IMG/VR virus record: IMGVR_UViG_3300027770_000257
Span: 1-23,675 of that record
Source of the DNA: a virus
DNA: 23,675 bases
Strand: one strand, 5' to 3'
A program made the translations under genes and the position numbers. Each line of letters starts with the position of its first letter. Within the stretch, counting starts at the first letter, position 1. Positions 23,141 to 23,675 of the stretch are shown here, piece by piece. The notes beneath the pieces are model-generated. The model ran no database searches, was not told the origin of the DNA, and was given only the letters and a program-made list of their open reading frames with translations.

Positions 23141-23675
23141 TTATTCTGTTACGTTGATAGTGATAACACCATCTGTGTCGATAACTGTTGCTCCACCTGA
23201 CATTGTTCCTAAAATGATTGATGATGCTTTTTGAGGCACATAATCGATTCTAGTTGTGATGTCTTGAGCTAGGGCTAATCCTACTGCTTCTTTTTGTACT
23301 GCAAAACAAGTTCTTACACCTGATGTGGTTCCTGTAGAAGAAAGTAAGTTAGATACAATTACTCTAAATCCAAGTATATTTGGAATGTAACCAGTTGTTA
23401 ATGCACCATCAGCGATGACACCATTGGTAGCTGATACTAAAGATGTATCACCTAAAATGTCTGTCAATGCTGCTGGAGATATAACAAGCACTCTATCATT
23501 AGCTGGTACCTCTTGAGAGTTTAATCTCTCGTGTATCAATAATAGATTGGCTTTGGTTAATCCCGCAATGTTGAATGGACTTTGGTCTGTTGTTGCGTTT
23601 GTGTTTAAAACATCTATGATTTCTTGATCCACTGCTCTTGACAATGCACCTGCAATTGCTGTAGAGAATGTTGAT
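23141..23675 (-). CDS. Major capsid protein, C-terminal part (cut by window edge)
   Basis: The open frame runs through the right edge of the window (upstream codons read S-T-F-S-T-A-I-A-G-A-L-S-R-A). The TTG at 23644 is therefore internal and not a start. The visible 177 residues include VPANDRVLVISPAALTDILG, a GFRVIVSNLL strand and a TCFAVQKEAVGLALAQDIT helix-strand. This is the usual P-domain/A-domain end of HK97-fold capsid proteins in which the peptide chain returns to the capsomer core. The gene order (capsid, terminator, tail tubular A) matches T7 gene 10. The N-terminus and full length are outside the window. Confidence 0.85.
   Translation of the reverse strand, partial: STFSTAIAGALSRAVDQEIIDVLNTNATTDQSPFNIAGLTKANLLLIHERLNSQEVPANDRVLVISPAALTDILGDTSLVSATNGVIADGALTTGYIPNILGFRVIVSNLLSSTGTTSGVRTCFAVQKEAVGLALAQDITTRIDYVPQKASSIILGTMSGGATVIDTDGVITINVTE

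Noticed and set aside
23141-23644. Complete 167-aa gene starting at TTG 23644
   Set aside because: The same frame stays open to the edge of the window. The sequence is the C-terminal part of a longer capsid protein.

Overview
This window is the late, structural and packaging half of a T7-like podovirus (autographivirus-type short-tailed phage). Read on the minus strand from right to left, the order is major capsid C-terminus, terminator, tail tubular proteins A and B, internal virion proteins gp13/14/15/16-like, T7-type tail fibre, terminase small-subunit candidate and terminase large subunit. That is the T7 10-11-12-13-14-15-16-17-18-19 order. The AT-rich leaning sequence, the fibre built of TGNVTGN-type repeats, and the LamG and glycine-rich accessory proteins resemble marine phages. 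A marine alphaproteobacterial (for example SAR11) host is plausible but is inference; no host gene, tRNA or integrase is visible.

Layout. (i) 23675-11721, minus: capsid and a rho-independent terminator, then tail tubular A, tail tubular B, gp13-, gp14- and gp15-like proteins and a gp16-like function carried by two ORFs. Most are joined by TAATG stop/start overlaps. (ii) 11701-4958, minus: a 1336-residue tail fibre followed by three accessory genes: a LamG-like adhesin, a 180-aa unknown, and a glycine-rich protein. The LamG-like and glycine-rich proteins share the N-terminal motif MPLG[F/L]AK. (iii) 3832-4961, plus: an island of three small genes, opposite to everything around it, with a gene-free stretch of about 430 bp between the first two. 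That stretch is packed with strong stem-loops and is the best candidate here for an undescribed structured RNA. (iv) 3567-1, minus: a 60-aa protein, a GNAT-like acetyltransferase coupled to a 158-aa unknown, a 240-bp gap with four tandem hairpins, the terminase pair, a polyproline protein and probably the start of one more gene at the left edge.

How it works together. Sections i and iii-iv appear to be parts of one leftward late programme that makes the shell, the tail tube, the ejected internal core proteins, the fibre and the packaging motor. The plus-strand island interrupts it at the point where T7 carries holin and packaging genes. No RNA polymerase, replication, lysis or integration gene was recognised. 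Most of the novelty lies in non-coding structure (2229-2433, 3608-3658, 4059-4411, 4630-4681) and in fibre-module architecture. All function calls are from reading motifs and gene order; no database search or folding program was run.
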